From positions 1 through 64,000 of the forward strand of contig NZ_CALUYL010000014.1 in the NCBI RefSeq assembly GCF_944324995.1: a stretch of 64,000 nt of DNA. Reading direction: 5' to 3'. A model generated the notes under the pieces. The model saw only the letters and a program-made list of their open reading frames with translations. It searched no databases and was not told where the DNA came from. Position 1 is the first letter of the stretch; each line of letters starts with the position of its first letter. The translations under genes were made by a program, and so were the position numbers. Origin of the DNA: an uncultured Mailhella sp. (GTDB lineage: Bacteria > Desulfobacterota > Desulfovibrionia > Desulfovibrionales > Desulfovibrionaceae). Of the stretch, positions 63,899-64,000 are shown in pieces.

Positions 63899-64000
63899 TT
63901 ATGCCTGCTGATTTTCTTCAAGACGCTGTCTGTAACTGGCAAAAAGCTGACCGGTCTTGCGTTCAAACACGTCCCACACGGTAGGCATGATGGGCTGACC
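63899..64000 (-). CDS. hydA: Periplasmic [FeFe] hydrogenase large subunit, C-terminal end (runs off right edge)
   Basis: The last 33 codons of a gene that continues beyond the window. They read GQPIMPTVWDVFERKTG, then a basic helix LFASYRQRLEENQQA. The GQP-x-MP segment follows the last H-cluster Cys motif in Desulfovibrio HydA, and the position directly upstream of hydB confirms the call. The catalytic H-cluster domain is outside the window. Confidence 0.85.
   Translation of the reverse strand, partial: GQPIMPTVWDVFERKTGQLFASYRQRLEENQQA

Overview
The window reads as a chromosomal segment of an anaerobic, GC-rich, Gram-negative sulfate/sulfite reducer of the Desulfovibrionaceae, probably a gut-type member near Desulfovibrio, Bilophila or Mailhella. 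The indicators are a single-chain pyruvate:ferredoxin oxidoreductase, a rubrerythrin with an N-terminal rubredoxin domain, a periplasmic [FeFe] hydrogenase with a Tat-signal small subunit (right edge), a PxxKW cysteine-rich protein, anaerobic GlpABC, and a TamA/TamB pair that implies an outer membrane. The genus is inference; no 16S rRNA or marker-gene comparison was possible.

Layout. 1-900: the 5' part of a tyrosine-recombinase integrase next to tRNA-Ser(GGA), which looks like the edge of an integrated element continuing to the left. 970-3263: icd and mutY on the minus strand. 3540-5467: a translationally coupled ATP-grasp ligase and alpha/beta hydrolase pair of unknown substrate. 5771-11142: SUFU-domain protein, rubrerythrin and pyruvate:ferredoxin oxidoreductase, the last divergent from a MarR regulator. 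12368-17584: agmatinase and a two-gene RND efflux system. 17751-19900: trmJ, DUF456 and DUF1786 genes. 20073-27262: U32 protein, a 1449-residue acyl-CoA dehydratase activase-like protein, and RNase III. 27387-31579: small conserved proteins, an M20 hydrolase and a glycosyltransferase. 31954-41681: nitroreductase, acyl-ACP thioesterase, tamB and tamA, a lone polar amino acid ABC ATPase, folK and a YHS protein. 41973-45355: rsmE-rarA-plsC-rsmG operon. 45733-55610: mixed accessory block (DUF554, solo HicB, MFS, GAF-suhB, NUDIX facing rimI-PNPOx, two Hsp20 genes, PHP phosphoesterase). 56066-61155: HAD phosphatase divergent from glpABC. 61217-63446: about 2.2 kb without an intact gene, holding a broken partial copy of the PHP gene and a possible transposase remnant. 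63512-64000: hydB and the end of hydA.

How it fits together. Central anaerobic metabolism is represented by PFOR (acetyl-CoA and reduced ferredoxin), ICDH, GlpABC (glycerol-3-phosphate electrons to the quinone pool) and HydAB (periplasmic H2). Oxidative-stress and envelope functions (rubrerythrin, RND pump, TamAB, PlsC) surround them. The least explained parts are the ATP-grasp/esterase pair, the 1449-residue activase, several perfect inverted repeats in promoter regions (PFOR/marR, nitroreductase, glpA), and the gene-poor tract before hydAB.

Limits. All calls come from reading sequence and translated proteins; no database search or structure prediction was run. Family assignments rest on recognised motifs, and start codons were chosen by ribosome-binding site and family fit.
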